A stretch of 43,387 nt of DNA from Bacteroidaceae bacterium (GCA_017540585.1 JAFYAT010000046.1:1-43387); one strand, 5' to 3'. Shown: positions 18,151-26,798, numbered from the stretch's first letter. A program made the numbers and translations. Notes: generated from the letters alone by a model not told the origin.

Positions 18151-19116
18151 TTACTTCCTCTTCCTTGCATCGTCGAAGTGCTTCACCATCTTAGCGAGGT
18201 TCTCAGGCGTGTACATATTGAAGCCATGACCACCTTTAGGTTCCTTCACGAAGCCGCAGTACTTGACTTTCCTCTCGACAAGAACGTTGTAGAGTTCCTC
18301 TCCCTGGCAGCAAGGCACAACGTTGTCCTGTGCACCGTGGAACACGAAGATAGGTACTGTGCCATCGGTGATGTAGTAGCAAGGTGAAAGGAGCTGGTAC
18401 GCATTCTCATGTCCAGGATAAGCGAAGCCCATGAGAGCATCCTCGGGCTTGAATCCTTCCTTCTTCACTCCATCGCAGTCCATGTTCATAAGGTCAATCG
18501 GACCCGACCATTCGCAGCAGGCATCAACGAGGCTTGACTCCTTGGTGAACTTGCCAACAGTACCCTCGATGTCGTACTCTGCCTTCTCTCCCCACGCACT
18601 GTTAGTTGATGATACAGTCTTCACTCCGTTGGTTGCGGCGCAGAGCGAAGCGAGGTGTGCACCAGACGAGAAGCCTGAAGTGCCTATGAAGTTAGTGTCG
18701 AACTTATACTGCTTGGCGTTGCCTCGCACCCAGCGCACCACTGCCTTGATGTCATTGATCTGTGCTGGATACTTGGCGTCCTGACTGTTGCGGTGGTTTG
18801 GACACACAACTGCATAGCCGGCATCGAGCAGTGCAGCGCAGATGGTGTTGATATCTGCCATTCCCTTGCTGCTGTTACTGAACCATGCACTGCCGTATAT
18901 ATGGATGATGACTGGGTATGACTTGGCTTCCTTCTTAGGAAGATATACGTCAAGCGTGTGATAGCCAGCACCATCGTCAGCGTAGTTGATATCGGTAAAC
19001 TTCTCAGAGAACTGTGCTGTGACGGCGCTCTGCTGGTTACCTCCGAAACCGAAGTTCTGTGCCTTAGCCCCTGTGGTCATAACTGCAAGGGCGATTGCGA
19101 TTAAAGTCTTTTTCAT
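18151..19116 (-). CDS. Periplasmic alpha/beta-hydrolase esterase
   Basis: 321 residues; SPI signal peptide ending TGAKAQ. An alpha/beta-hydrolase of the BD-FAE / acetyl-xylan esterase-like type: YHTLDVYLP, oxyanion motif HIYGSAWF, CPNHRNSQDAKYPAQINDIK, then the triad Ser150 in GFSSGAH, Asp264 in GAQDNVVP and His297 in GGHGF. Its likely substrate is acetyl or feruloyl ester groups on xylan fragments, given GH10-CE1, GH43 and GH3 neighbours. It lies 163 bp downstream of GH3, and its 3' end faces the REP-like cluster. The specific ester cannot be told from sequence. Confidence 0.88.
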   Translation of the reverse strand: MKKTLIAIALAVMTTGAKAQNFGFGGNQQSAVTAQFSEKFTDINYADDGAGYHTLDVYLPKKEAKSYPVIIHIYGSAWFSNSSKGMADINTICAALLDAGYAVVCPNHRNSQDAKYPAQINDIKAVVRWVRGNAKQYKFDTNFIGTSGFSSGAHLASLCAATNGVKTVSSTNSAWGEKAEYDIEGTVGKFTKESSLVDACCEWSGPIDLMNMDCDGVKKEGFKPEDALMGFAYPGHENAYQLLSPCYYITDGTVPIFVFHGAQDNVVPCCQGEELYNVLVERKVKYCGFVKEPKGGHGFNMYTPENLAKMVKHFDDARKRK

Positions 19117-19228
19117 TTTTTGATTAGTTTTTTATTGATGTTAGTTGATACGAATGTCATGAATGACACTCTATTGATTATGTATTTCTACACCTATTAT
19201 ATATATACACACCCATTCGTTGAATTGA

Positions 19229-19311
19229 GGACAGTTACTTCACTGTAACCACGACTGCCTTCAGTGGGCATGTGGACAGTTACTTCACTGTAACCTCGAC
19301 CGTCTTCAGTG
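19229..19311. repeat. 45-bp tandem duplication covering the GH3 gene's 3' end
   Basis: 19274-19311 (the last codons and stop of the GH3 gene) is repeated at 19229-19266 with 3 mismatches in 38. The 45-bp step keeps the reading frame: the frame after the stop reads LSTCPLKAVVVTVK and ends at another TAA at 19235-19237, matching the real end LKTVEVTVK. Confidence 0.8.
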
Positions 19312-21874
19312 AGCTGCGGTCTGAGCTGTTACCGTAGAGTAGTTCGTATTTGCCCTGCTTGGTATATACGGTGTTAGTTGCCTCGTCAAACCACTCGAAT
19401 GACTTGGCGTTGAGCGTCACAACTGCGTCGGCACTCTGTCCTGCCTTGACGTCAACTCGTGCAAAACCGCGGAGCTGCATCACTGGTCCCTGTGGGTCCT
19501 GTGGATTGCGTACATACACCTGAACGACCTCGGTACCATCCACCTTTCCGGTGTTCTGTACAGGAACGGTCAGCTTGATAGTACCGTTGCCGTCAGCCTT
19601 GATACTATGTGATGACAACTTTGCAGTGCCTATATTAAATAAGGTGTAACTGAGTCCGTAACCGAATGGGAACAGTGGCTTGTCCGTCATGTAACGGTAT
19701 GTGCGACCTTTCATGCTATAGTCCTCAAAGTCGCCGAGCTGTGAAGAGTTCCTGTAGAACGTAACTGGGAGCTTGCCCGATGGGTTGTACTTTCCGTAGA
19801 GCACCTCAGCTACTGCCTGACCGCCTCGCATACCAGGATACCACGCCTGGAGTATTGCATCGCAGCTCTGTGTCTCAGGTTCGAGTGCAACGGCTGAGCC
19901 CGAGCAGTTGACATAGATGACAGTTTTGCCTGCATCCTTGAGTGCCTTGAGGAAGTTGCGCTGAACAGCTGGAAGCTCGATGTGTGTGCGGTCGCCTCCC
20001 TTGAAGCCGTCAATAGCGACCGGCATCTCCTCGCCCTCAAGCGATGGTGCGATACCACCTACGAACACGACCTTGTTGATACCGTTGAGCTTATTGATGA
20101 TTGCCTGATAGTCGATTGGAGACTCAGTACCGATGTTAATCTTCATGCTTGCAGCGTAAGTCGGTATGTGACTGAATCGCACTTCGATTCGGTACTCCTT
20201 GCCAGCCTCCACCCTGATAGGCGTGCGCGTCGGCGTAACTCTCCACGTGTGGTGCTGCACCTTCTTCTCGCCATTGACATAAACTTCGAAGTGGCTCACA
20301 GACTCTACATTCACTACGACTTCGCCAGTTATCTTTGGTTTAAGCACCGTCTCATATTTTGCACTGAAATTAGTCAGGTTCACGCCCGGCGCAAACTGAT
20401 AGTTGCCAGCCGTGGTCTTCATGAACGGTTTGGTGTAGTACTCAGTAGCGACTGGCTTGCCAGTTGACTGCGTGTTGTTCCAGAACGTACCCTTGATTCC
20501 CTTCTTACCTTCGAAGGAGAGGTCGCCGAACAGGTCAGTCACCACACGGTCATCTGTGAGGTCACAGCCTGCATAATAGACCACGTTCCGGTTGATAGCA
20601 CGTATGCCATCGAGTATGGTAGTGGTTGTCGTTGGGGTACCGTTATAGTTACCCCATAGCATTGTCTTTTCGTTGGCGTTAGGACCCAGTACGGCAATCT
20701 TCTCACCCTTAGTGAGCGGCAGAACCGAGTTCCTGTTCTGGAGCAGAGTCATTGTCTGTCGCGCCATCTCGAGCGCGATATTGACATGCTCCTTGCTCTC
20801 CAGTACACTGGCTGGTATCTTTGACCACTCCACCACTTCGGGTGAGTCCATCTCACCGAGGTCAAACCTACCTTCGAGCAGGCGGATGACGTGCTTGTCA
20901 ACCTCGCTCTCCTTAATTAAGTCGCGGCGCACAGACTCCGGGATGCTCTTGTATGCATAGTTATATCCGCACTCCACGTCAGTTCCTGCGAGGGCAGCAC
21001 GTGCCGATGAGTGGACAGCGTCGGTAGCTGTCTTGTGTGTCTCATGTATGTCAGACACGGCACTGCAGTCACTTACGACGAGGTACTTGAATCCCCACTC
21101 ATTGCGAAGGATGTCCTGTAGCAGACGAGTGCTGCTGCAACATGGTTCGTCATCGAGTCTCTGGTATGCGCACATCACCTCTCTCACTTTGGCATCCTGC
21201 ACGAGTACCTTGAACGCCGGGAGGTAAGTCTCCCAGAGGTCACGCGCTGTCACGTTGGTCAGGTTAGCGGTGTGTCGGCTCCACTCGGGACCGCTGTGCA
21301 CTGCATAGTGCTTGGCACATGCCCAGAGCTTCCTGTACTTGCTCTGCTCAGGACCCTGCAAGCCGCTAACTACTGCCGAACCGAGTACTCCGGTGAGATA
21401 CGGGTCCTCGCCGTACGTCTCCTGACCACGTCCCCAACGAGGGTCACGGAAGATGTTCACGTTAGGAGTCCACACGGAGAGAGCATGGAATCGTGTCACA
21501 TCACTGCCACTCGCCATGAGCTGGTTCCACTTGGCACGCGCCTCGGTGCTGGTTGCATCGAAGACCTTCCACACCATCTGTGGGTTGAAGGATGCAGCCA
21601 TGCCGATAGGCTCCGGGAAGTTAGTCACGTTTCCCATGTTAGCTACTCCGTGGAGAGCCTCGCTCCACCACTGGAATCGCTTGATACCTAATCGTGGGAT
21701 GGCAGGTGAGTCGTCGAGCATCAGCTGCGCCTTTTCCTCAAGAGTCAGTCGGCTACAGAGGTCCACTGCCCTCTCGTGTGCCGAGAGAGCCGTATTCTGG
21801 TAAGGCAACTGCGCATGGACAGTTACACATGTCATCGCTCCTGCAATGAGTGATAGTATGATTGTACGTTTCAT
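19280..21874 (-). CDS. GH3 beta-xylosidase with PA14 insert
   Basis: 864 residues from MKRTIILSLI at 21874, which gives a clean SPI signal peptide ending TVHAQ; the frame extends 10 codons further upstream to 21904. GH3 N-terminal barrel: WWSEALHGVANMG, RDPRWGRGQETYGEDPYL, ACAKHYAVHSG, and nucleophile Asp269 in LVVSDCSAV. The (alpha/beta)6 domain starts near 375 (SVLPLTKGEKIAVLGPNAN) and is interrupted by a PA14 domain (GIKGTFWNN ... FEVYVNGEKK). A fibronectin III-like end follows (GTEVVQVYVRNP, LRGFARVDVKAGQ). PA14-containing GH3 enzymes of Prevotella are xylo-oligosaccharide xylosidases. It is the first gene of the minus-strand series ending at GH51. The 3' end carries a short tandem duplication (19229-19311). 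Confidence 0.92.
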   Translation of the reverse strand: MKRTIILSLIAGAMTCVTVHAQLPYQNTALSAHERAVDLCSRLTLEEKAQLMLDDSPAIPRLGIKRFQWWSEALHGVANMGNVTNFPEPIGMAASFNPQMVWKVFDATSTEARAKWNQLMASGSDVTRFHALSVWTPNVNIFRDPRWGRGQETYGEDPYLTGVLGSAVVSGLQGPEQSKYRKLWACAKHYAVHSGPEWSRHTANLTNVTARDLWETYLPAFKVLVQDAKVREVMCAYQRLDDEPCCSSTRLLQDILRNEWGFKYLVVSDCSAVSDIHETHKTATDAVHSSARAALAGTDVECGYNYAYKSIPESVRRDLIKESEVDKHVIRLLEGRFDLGEMDSPEVVEWSKIPASVLESKEHVNIALEMARQTMTLLQNRNSVLPLTKGEKIAVLGPNANEKTMLWGNYNGTPTTTTTILDGIRAINRNVVYYAGCDLTDDRVVTDLFGDLSFEGKKGIKGTFWNNTQSTGKPVATEYYTKPFMKTTAGNYQFAPGVNLTNFSAKYETVLKPKITGEVVVNVESVSHFEVYVNGEKKVQHHTWRVTPTRTPIRVEAGKEYRIEVRFSHIPTYAASMKINIGTESPIDYQAIINKLNGINKVVFVGGIAPSLEGEEMPVAIDGFKGGDRTHIELPAVQRNFLKALKDAGKTVIYVNCSGSAVALEPETQSCDAILQAWYPGMRGGQAVAEVLYGKYNPSGKLPVTFYRNSSQLGDFEDYSMKGRTYRYMTDKPLFPFGYGLSYTLFNIGTAKLSSHSIKADGNGTIKLTVPVQNTGKVDGTEVVQVYVRNPQDPQGPVMQLRGFARVDVKAGQSADAVVTLNAKSFEWFDEATNTVYTKQGKYELLYGNSSDRSSLKTVEVTVK

Positions 21875-22099
21875 ATCGTATAGGTTTAGTATTGTCTCCG
21901 TCACACGGAGCAGTCAGATAGCCGCCCGCCGCATAACTGGAGACCGCATTGTATAAGGCTTAGTTTCCTTAGTGCAAAGAAACAACATTTCGCCTTTACT
22001 CACTTGTCGAAATGTAACACATAGTTTAGCGAATGTTCCATGTACTTTGATACTACACACTTGTACGATTGTGTTACAAATGCTAAAGTAACATACAAC

Positions 22100-22142
22100 A
22101 AAAAACTGACGCTCCGCCGAACTATTGTCTGCGGAGCGTCAG
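22100..22142 (-). terminator. Terminator of the 61-aa gene
   Basis: A perfect 12-bp stem CTGACGCTCCGC (22106-22117) / GCGGAGCGTCAG (22131-22142) is followed on the minus strand by six T (22105-22100). It lies about 50 bp after the stop at 22194. Confidence 0.85.
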
Positions 22143-22193
22143 TACTGATTGATACGATGTAATACAACGGCAACCTGTGCCGCTTTGCCATAG

Positions 22194-22379
22194 TTAGTCA
22201 ACAGAAGCGTTAGTTCTCAACGCACGACCTGCTGAACGGAGACGAGCATCAGCATCGCCCTCTTCGTTGTCATCTGCCTGACCTGTCGGTATAGTCTGTG
22301 TTGAACTTTGAAGAAGAGAAGCACGAACACTTGTCCTGCGCACCTCGCTACGAGGCGACTGATAATCTTTCAATTTCAT
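22194..22379 (-). CDS. 61-aa small protein, SP/EVR head and ASVD tail
   Basis: The product starts MKLKDYQSPRSEVRRTSVR, has a Gln/Ser/Asp/Glu-rich middle (TIPTGQADDNEEGDAD) and ends GRALRTNASVD. It matches the plan of the 56-aa protein at 349-519: an SP/AP..EVR..(S/R)VR head, then an A..(S/A)SID/SVD end. There is no signal peptide. It is clearly an expressed unit: a full Bacteroidetes promoter (22416-22446) sits 36 bp upstream and a strong terminator (22100-22142) about 50 bp downstream, with no other gene between. Unlike the first copy it has no fimbrillin-like partner. Function unknown. Confidence 0.78.
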   Translation of the reverse strand: MKLKDYQSPRSEVRRTSVRASLLQSSTQTIPTGQADDNEEGDADARLRSAGRALRTNASVD

Positions 22380-22415
22380 AATCGTTGTTTAACCTATATT
22401 ATTCATATACGCTGG

Positions 22416-22446
22416 CAAAGATACTAATTAATGAATTATCAGCAAA
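22416..22446 (-). promoter_or_regulatory. Promoter of the 61-aa gene
   Basis: On the minus strand TTTG (22446-22443), exactly 19 bp, then TATCTTTG (22423-22416): a full match to the Bacteroidetes consensus. Transcription should start about 30 bp before the ATG. Confidence 0.8.
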
Positions 22447-22505
22447 GGAATGGAAAGAGAAATAATAGAGAAAAGTTTCAAAACCAGTTGAGCAATTGAA
22501 TGGAA

Positions 22506-22535
22506 CCGAACGGCCGCCCCCTTCGGGGGTCGGGG
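22506..22535. repeat. 30-bp GC-rich repeat, copy 1
   Basis: A 30-bp sequence, CCGAACGGCCGCCCCC plus TTCGGGGGTCGGGG, is identical to 24302-24331 in the same orientation. The two copies flank the HU-like gene at a distance of 1.8 kb. The core CCGCCCCC-ttc-GGGGGTCGG can fold back on itself. Confidence 0.85.
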
Positions 22536-22553
22536 GGCCTCGGTTGCACAGAA

Positions 22554-22581
22554 AACGCACCACCTTCACAGGTGGTGCGTT
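22554..22581 (-). terminator. Hairpin, weak terminator candidate
   Basis: A perfect 11-bp stem AACGCACCACC (22554-22564) / GGTGGTGCGTT (22571-22581). On the minus strand the run after it is only TTTTCT. It could end transcription of the HU-like gene about 370 bp upstream, but the distance makes this uncertain. Confidence 0.45.
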
Positions 22582-22953
22582 GAAAACTCCATATATTAAC
22601 TATTACTGGCTGCCAAAACTGAATAAACACGCAATGTCTATACAGTTGAAAAAAGACATGGCTGCCATTAAGCGTAAATAGTTAGCTATATACAAATCAA
22701 TCTATTGAAAAGTTAACAGCCACTTTCACAAGCAGCTGACTAACAAGAAAAACTTTACTTGTAATTTATCTTACTTGTTGTATGTTGAAAGCACGCAAAT
22801 GTGCTAACGTCTAATATGTGTCATCATTAAGCACCCCTTTCACAAGCAGTGCAAAACAACTTTGTTGTAACACATTCTACTCTTATTTATGTATATTTGC
22901 CAATATTTAAATTCTAACTAAGATGTGTTAATGAGACCTGTTGAAGGTCGTCA
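22582..22953. other. AT-rich spacer after the HU-like gene
   Basis: No gene is recognised. The phrase TTTCACAAGCAG occurs at 22723-22734 and 22839-22850. A TATATTTG box on the plus strand at 22892-22899 has no gene to serve. A short hairpin GACCT/AGGTC lies at 22935-22949, just after the HU-like stop. Confidence 0.4.
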
Positions 22954-23469
22954 TCAGAATCCGTCGCCTCCTTCAGGCGGAGTAACTGCGCCGCCTCCTC
23001 CCGGCTCGTTAGGATTAGGCTCGACGATATCTTCTTCTACGACGGCTCCTGACTTTTCATCGACTTTCTGCCAACTTACGTTTCTGGCAAACTGTTCGCT
23101 GAACTTAGGATGAACCGTAGCGGCAATCCTGCTCTTGCCATTCGATGCGTTGAGCATCTTTGCAGTGGCAGCCTCGAGCACATTGCCATTGTCGTCCACC
23201 GAATCCTTCACTGAGAGCACGAGGTTAGGATAGAGAGTAAGGAAGTCCTTTCCTACCTGAACCCTGTGGCCCTTGATAAGGTTACTCACTACAGCGTCAA
23301 AGAACAGCGTTGCCGCTGTCATCATTATCGGCTGTTCGATGCTTGTATTCTTACAAGCTTCAGCACATAACTCTTCAAAAGTGATTGTACTGTAAGGCAT
23401 CGGTACAGCGTAAAAGCTGTGTCTGCCCATGCGCGTGTTTTCCCTCGCGCAATACTTTACCTTTGCCAT
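22954..23469 (-). CDS. HU-like DNA-binding protein (Bacteroidetes type)
   Basis: 171 residues, no signal peptide. The N-terminal 125 residues fit the HU/IHF-like DNA-binding family common in Bacteroidetes (HU-HIG type): MAKVKYCARENTRMG, TITFEELCAEACKNTSIEQ, FFDAVVSNLIKGHRVQVG, and a strand/turn region LTLYPNLVL. It then has a short region SRIAATVHPKFSEQFARNVSW and a flexible end rich in Pro, Gly and Glu (EPNPNEPGGGG..TPPEGGDGF). A candidate promoter lies at 23655-23686, giving a leader of about 175 nt. It is not an enzyme of the xylan cluster; it stands alone between GC-rich direct repeats (22506, 24302). Its role may be nucleoid binding or control of nearby genes, which is unknown. Confidence 0.85.
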   Translation of the reverse strand: MAKVKYCARENTRMGRHSFYAVPMPYSTITFEELCAEACKNTSIEQPIMMTAATLFFDAVVSNLIKGHRVQVGKDFLTLYPNLVLSVKDSVDDNGNVLEAATAKMLNASNGKSRIAATVHPKFSEQFARNVSWQKVDEKSGAVVEEDIVEPNPNEPGGGGAVTPPEGGDGF

Positions 23470-23878
23470 AAGCTATAAATAGTTATTAAACAAGGTAAAA
23501 TCAAAACGATACCAGAGTAACACAATACTGCCTGATGGTTCTTCCTTACATATTGTTCAGGGTAAGAAACTGGTTATACGGGAGTATATTATCAGTGGCA
23601 ACATCTTTATGCCTCTCATTGGGCAGGCATTTGTTGCTCATCGTCGTTCTATGGCAAAAGTACTGTGAAAGTTTTACATGACCAAATTATTTACAACTTT
23701 TTTTCATAACTAATAAGAAAAAACTTTTTCAGTTGTGTCAAGACACCATCTTTCATTAGTCGCACTAATGGTTACACCTTATTTATATATATAGCACTCA
23801 GCAGGCTGAATGACACACATCAAATTGTACGCACATATTGAACATCGTTAATTTGCGCTTAAAAAATCAGTTTTTCGG
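23470..23878. other. Leader and spacer upstream of the HU-like gene
   Basis: The only functional signal seen is the promoter at 23655-23686. The rest is AT-rich without a credible reading frame or repeat. Confidence 0.45.
23655..23686 (-). promoter_or_regulatory. Promoter candidate of the HU-like gene
   Basis: On the minus strand TTTG (23686-23683), 20 bp, then TACTTTTG (23662-23655), fitting TTTG-N19-21-TAnnTTTG. Transcription would start near 23648. Confidence 0.6.
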
Positions 23879-23977
23879 CGCTTTAACGGATAACTATCTA
23901 CCGCTTTAACGGATAACTATGCACCGCTTCGATGAATAGTTATCCACCGAAGCGGTAGATAACTATGCGTTAAAGCG
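23879..23977. repeat. Three 23-bp units plus inverted end
   Basis: Units 23879-23901, 23902-23924 and 23925-23947 share CGCTTtaacGGATAACTAT-like sequence at a 23-bp period; the third is diverged (CGCTTCGATGAATAGTTATC). The end 23948-23977 carries CGAAGCGG and GCGTTAAAGCG, inverted relative to the unit starts. No gene is present. Confidence 0.85.
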
Positions 23978-24177
23978 TGCACTTTTGAGCCATAAAAGTG
24001 ATGAATAATTATGTAAAAAGGAAATGAAAAATTAAGGAAAGAAATCACGAGCAATTATCATACATATTGAACAATAGTGAACAGATATATTCACATTGTA
24101 CTGAACAAAAACAAACATATCAACTAATGAAGAAAAAAATCATCAACAGACAACACAAACAACATAAAACGAAAAGC

Positions 24178-24217
24178 ACCGAGGACAGAGAATAATAAAT
24201 TCTCTGTGTCCTCAGTG
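24178..24217 (-). terminator. Terminator candidate of the GH31 gene
   Basis: An imperfect stem, GAGGACAGAGAAT (24181-24193) with ATTCTCTGTGTCCTC (24199-24213), with a 2-nt bulge and a 5-nt loop. On the minus strand it is followed by TGCTTTTCGTTTTA. It lies about 170 bp after the GH31 stop. Confidence 0.5.
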
Positions 24218-24301
24218 CAATCTGTGTTTTAATATCTATTGAGCAACAGAACAAAACCGAATTGATGTCCCCTTCGTGGGATAGCGGGCTTCAGCTCATG
24301 T

Positions 24302-24380
24302 CCGAACGGCCGCCCCCTTCGGGGGTCGGGGTGCTTGTCTTCTTTGGGTCGGGGGGCTCCCCTTCTTTGAGTTAGGGGGC
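24302..24380. repeat. GC-rich repeat copy 2 with CTTCTTTG tandem words
   Basis: 24302-24331 is identical to 22506-22535. It is followed by three degenerate copies of a GGGGxGCTT-xx-CTTCTTTG(G/A)GT word up to the GH31 stop. These GC-rich words occur only in spacers. Confidence 0.7.
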
Positions 24381-24386
24381 TTCTGT

Positions 24387-26798
24387 TTATAGCGTAATTG
24401 ATATGCGCTTTCCTTCGTAGCTGATTGGGAATGACTTTCCACCGTTAACGCTAAGGTAGAACCAGCGCTTTTCCTTCATGCCCTTGTACTGACCTTTGCG
24501 AGTGCCGATAGTTAATTTACGGGTTGATTCGTCCCATGAGATAGGAATCTCGCTGAATGAACCGTGCTCGTAGGCATAACCGTCACCCTCGTCCTCGTAT
24601 AGGAGGAAGGTGGCATCGTGACCTGTGTAGATGTTGAGTGTCACGTCCTTGTCGAGCTGTGCGGCAGAGTACTCAGTGCAAGGAGCGGTAGGAACGATGC
24701 TGCCTGCACGTACATAGAGAGGGAGCTCACCGATGGTGAAGTGGCTGTCGATGGTCTGTCCACCAGCGTATCGCTTGCCAGTCCAGTAGTCAATCCATTC
24801 GGCACCCTTTGGGAGGTAGATGCGCTTGGAAGTGACGGAAGGTTCAGTCACAGGACTGACGAGGAAGGCAGGTCCGTACATGTACTCGTCCTTGATGTCA
24901 AGTACCTTTGCGTCGTCGGCAAAGTCGAAGGCGAGCATACGAGCCATTGTGTAGTCATGCTGTGTGGTCCATCCCGCCATGCTGTAAGAGTATGGGATAA
25001 GCTCATAACGGAGAGTTATCATGCGGAGTATCGCATCGTAGAAAGGCGTTCCTGGTTCCCCAAAGCGCCATATCTCACGAGGAGTGTCTGAGCCGTGGCT
25101 GCGTAGCATAGGAAGGAAGGTGCCCCATTGGAACATTCGTGTGTAGTACTCACGGTACGCCGGGTCGCTCGCCCCTTGTGGGAACTCGCCCTTGTAGAAC
25201 CACTGGCCTCCGCCCTTAGTGAAGAAGGAGCCCACATCCACGGTCCAGTACGGACAGCCTGTAGCCATGAAGTTGAGGCCTGCTGGTACTTGCTGGCGGA
25301 ACGACTCCCACGAAGCGTGAGTGTCGCCGTTCCATGTTATCGTTGCGTAGCGCTGTTGTCCGGCGTAGCTGGAGCGAGTGAGGTTGAGTACTCGCTTGCT
25401 GCTGAGCTGTGGGTCGGTGACCTGTCGCTGGTTCTCGTAGATGCCCATTGCATGATAGAGGGAGTAGAGACTGCTTCGCTCCGCGCCGAGAGCGTCAGAG
25501 AGCACGTCGCGGTTACGGTTCCACCGCTCCTCGTGACTGTCCCAGCCATACTGTCCGAGACCCCACGTCCAATCGCCGTCCAACGGTTCGGAGCAATCAC
25601 ACCACCATGCGTCGAAGCCCTTGGAGAAGAACTCACGCATGGCGTAGCCCCAATAGTAGCGACGCGCCTCGCTACTGAACGCATCATAGACGTCGTGTTC
25701 GAGCATGAAGCCGCGTGACTTGAAGTCGTCAGCCTGTGGGCAGTACTGAGGGTTAGGCCAGATACTTACCATGAGCTTTGCGTTCATACTGTGTACCGAG
25801 TCAGCCATAGCACGAGGGTCTGGGTAATACTTGCTGTCCATCTTCATGTAGCCCCATCCATGTGGCCAGTAGTTCCAGTCCTGCACTATCATGTCGATAG
25901 GTACATGACGGCGGCGGTACTCAGCGAGAGTGCCGAGCAGGTCTGCCTGACTCACGTATCGCTCCTTTGACTGTATGTAGCCGAACATATAGCGAGGCAT
26001 CATCGGGCACTGTCCCGTGAGGTGGCGGTAACCGGCAACTACCTTGTCGAGAGTCTCTCCCTTGATGAAGTAGTAGTCGAGCACTTTGGCTGCTTCCATC
26101 TCCACGTAATCGTCCTGCATCTTCATAGCGCATCCTGCATCGAAGAGCAAACCGTAACCACGAGTGGAGTTCAGTACCGGAATCATTGCCTTGAGATTGT
26201 GCTGTGTGAGGTACATAGTCTTGCCGCGAAGGTTCATGTAGTCTTCCATGTGGGAGCCGAGTCCGTAGAGAGCCTCATCGTCGTGCCACTGGAAGTGGAC
26301 GCGGTACTTAGTGCTCGTGCCGATGGTGTCGCGGCGGAGCACATCCTTGACTGTCACCTTACCATTGGCTGTCTCCACCATGTGCGCCGACTTGTCGTCG
26401 TATATCACACGCTCCTGAACCACAGGTTCAGATTCATGCGGACGCTCGCTGCGCTCTGAGAGGAGCGTAACGCCTGACTTGCGGTCGATGAACGAGAGAG
26501 CGCCAGTGCCTTCAGCTATCTTCACGATAAGACTCTTACTCTTGAGTGTCTTACCAAGTTGGTTATAAAACTTCAAGTCAGAAGTAGTGATGAGTATAGG
26601 CTCATCGTTGACTACGCACACGCCTGTATTGTTGCTGAACTCCGTTCTGTCGTCACCTTTGAAGTACCTGACGCGTACGATGTCGTCCGTCACGAAGTTG
26701 ACAACAACCCAGCCGTCACGTGACCTGAACTTGTGTGATTGTGCTGTCATGGTTTGTGCCACCAAGCACAGCAATGATATGAATAGATATTTCTTCAT
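24387..26798 (-). CDS. GH31 alpha-xylosidase/alpha-glucosidase family
   Basis: 803 residues; SPI signal peptide ending TMTAQ. Normal GH31 layout: N-terminal beta-sandwich (about 25-240, HFQWHDDEALYGLGSHME), barrel (about 250-590) with DMIVQDWNYWPHGWGYMKMD, nucleophile Asp401 in WWCDCSEPLDGDW, acid/base Asp492 in WNGDTHASW, and FLPMLRSHGSDTPREIW. C-terminal beta-domains end with KSFPISYEGKRISITL. The WW-C-D-C-SEP form and the plant cell-wall context favour alpha-xylosidase, which would remove terminal alpha-xylose from decorated xylan or xyloglucan fragments; alpha-glucosidase cannot be excluded. No promoter motif was seen; an 11-bp inverted pair lies upstream at 26850-26900. Confidence 0.88.
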   Translation of the reverse strand: MKKYLFISLLCLVAQTMTAQSHKFRSRDGWVVVNFVTDDIVRVRYFKGDDRTEFSNNTGVCVVNDEPILITTSDLKFYNQLGKTLKSKSLIVKIAEGTGALSFIDRKSGVTLLSERSERPHESEPVVQERVIYDDKSAHMVETANGKVTVKDVLRRDTIGTSTKYRVHFQWHDDEALYGLGSHMEDYMNLRGKTMYLTQHNLKAMIPVLNSTRGYGLLFDAGCAMKMQDDYVEMEAAKVLDYYFIKGETLDKVVAGYRHLTGQCPMMPRYMFGYIQSKERYVSQADLLGTLAEYRRRHVPIDMIVQDWNYWPHGWGYMKMDSKYYPDPRAMADSVHSMNAKLMVSIWPNPQYCPQADDFKSRGFMLEHDVYDAFSSEARRYYWGYAMREFFSKGFDAWWCDCSEPLDGDWTWGLGQYGWDSHEERWNRNRDVLSDALGAERSSLYSLYHAMGIYENQRQVTDPQLSSKRVLNLTRSSYAGQQRYATITWNGDTHASWESFRQQVPAGLNFMATGCPYWTVDVGSFFTKGGGQWFYKGEFPQGASDPAYREYYTRMFQWGTFLPMLRSHGSDTPREIWRFGEPGTPFYDAILRMITLRYELIPYSYSMAGWTTQHDYTMARMLAFDFADDAKVLDIKDEYMYGPAFLVSPVTEPSVTSKRIYLPKGAEWIDYWTGKRYAGGQTIDSHFTIGELPLYVRAGSIVPTAPCTEYSAAQLDKDVTLNIYTGHDATFLLYEDEGDGYAYEHGSFSEIPISWDESTRKLTIGTRKGQYKGMKEKRWFYLSVNGGKSFPISYEGKRISITL

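Noticed and set aside
19117-19228. Separate small gene between the GH3 and esterase genes
   Set aside because: Only the duplicated GH3 end gives a short frame; there is no start or ribosome site.
22496-22681. 61-codon plus-strand frame through the GC-rich repeat
   Set aside because: It is composed of the 30-bp repeat and a hairpin, so it is not a credible coding sequence.
25128-25718. 196-codon and overlapping frames antisense to GH31
   Set aside because: They are opposite conserved GH31 active-site segments and have no recognisable protein features.
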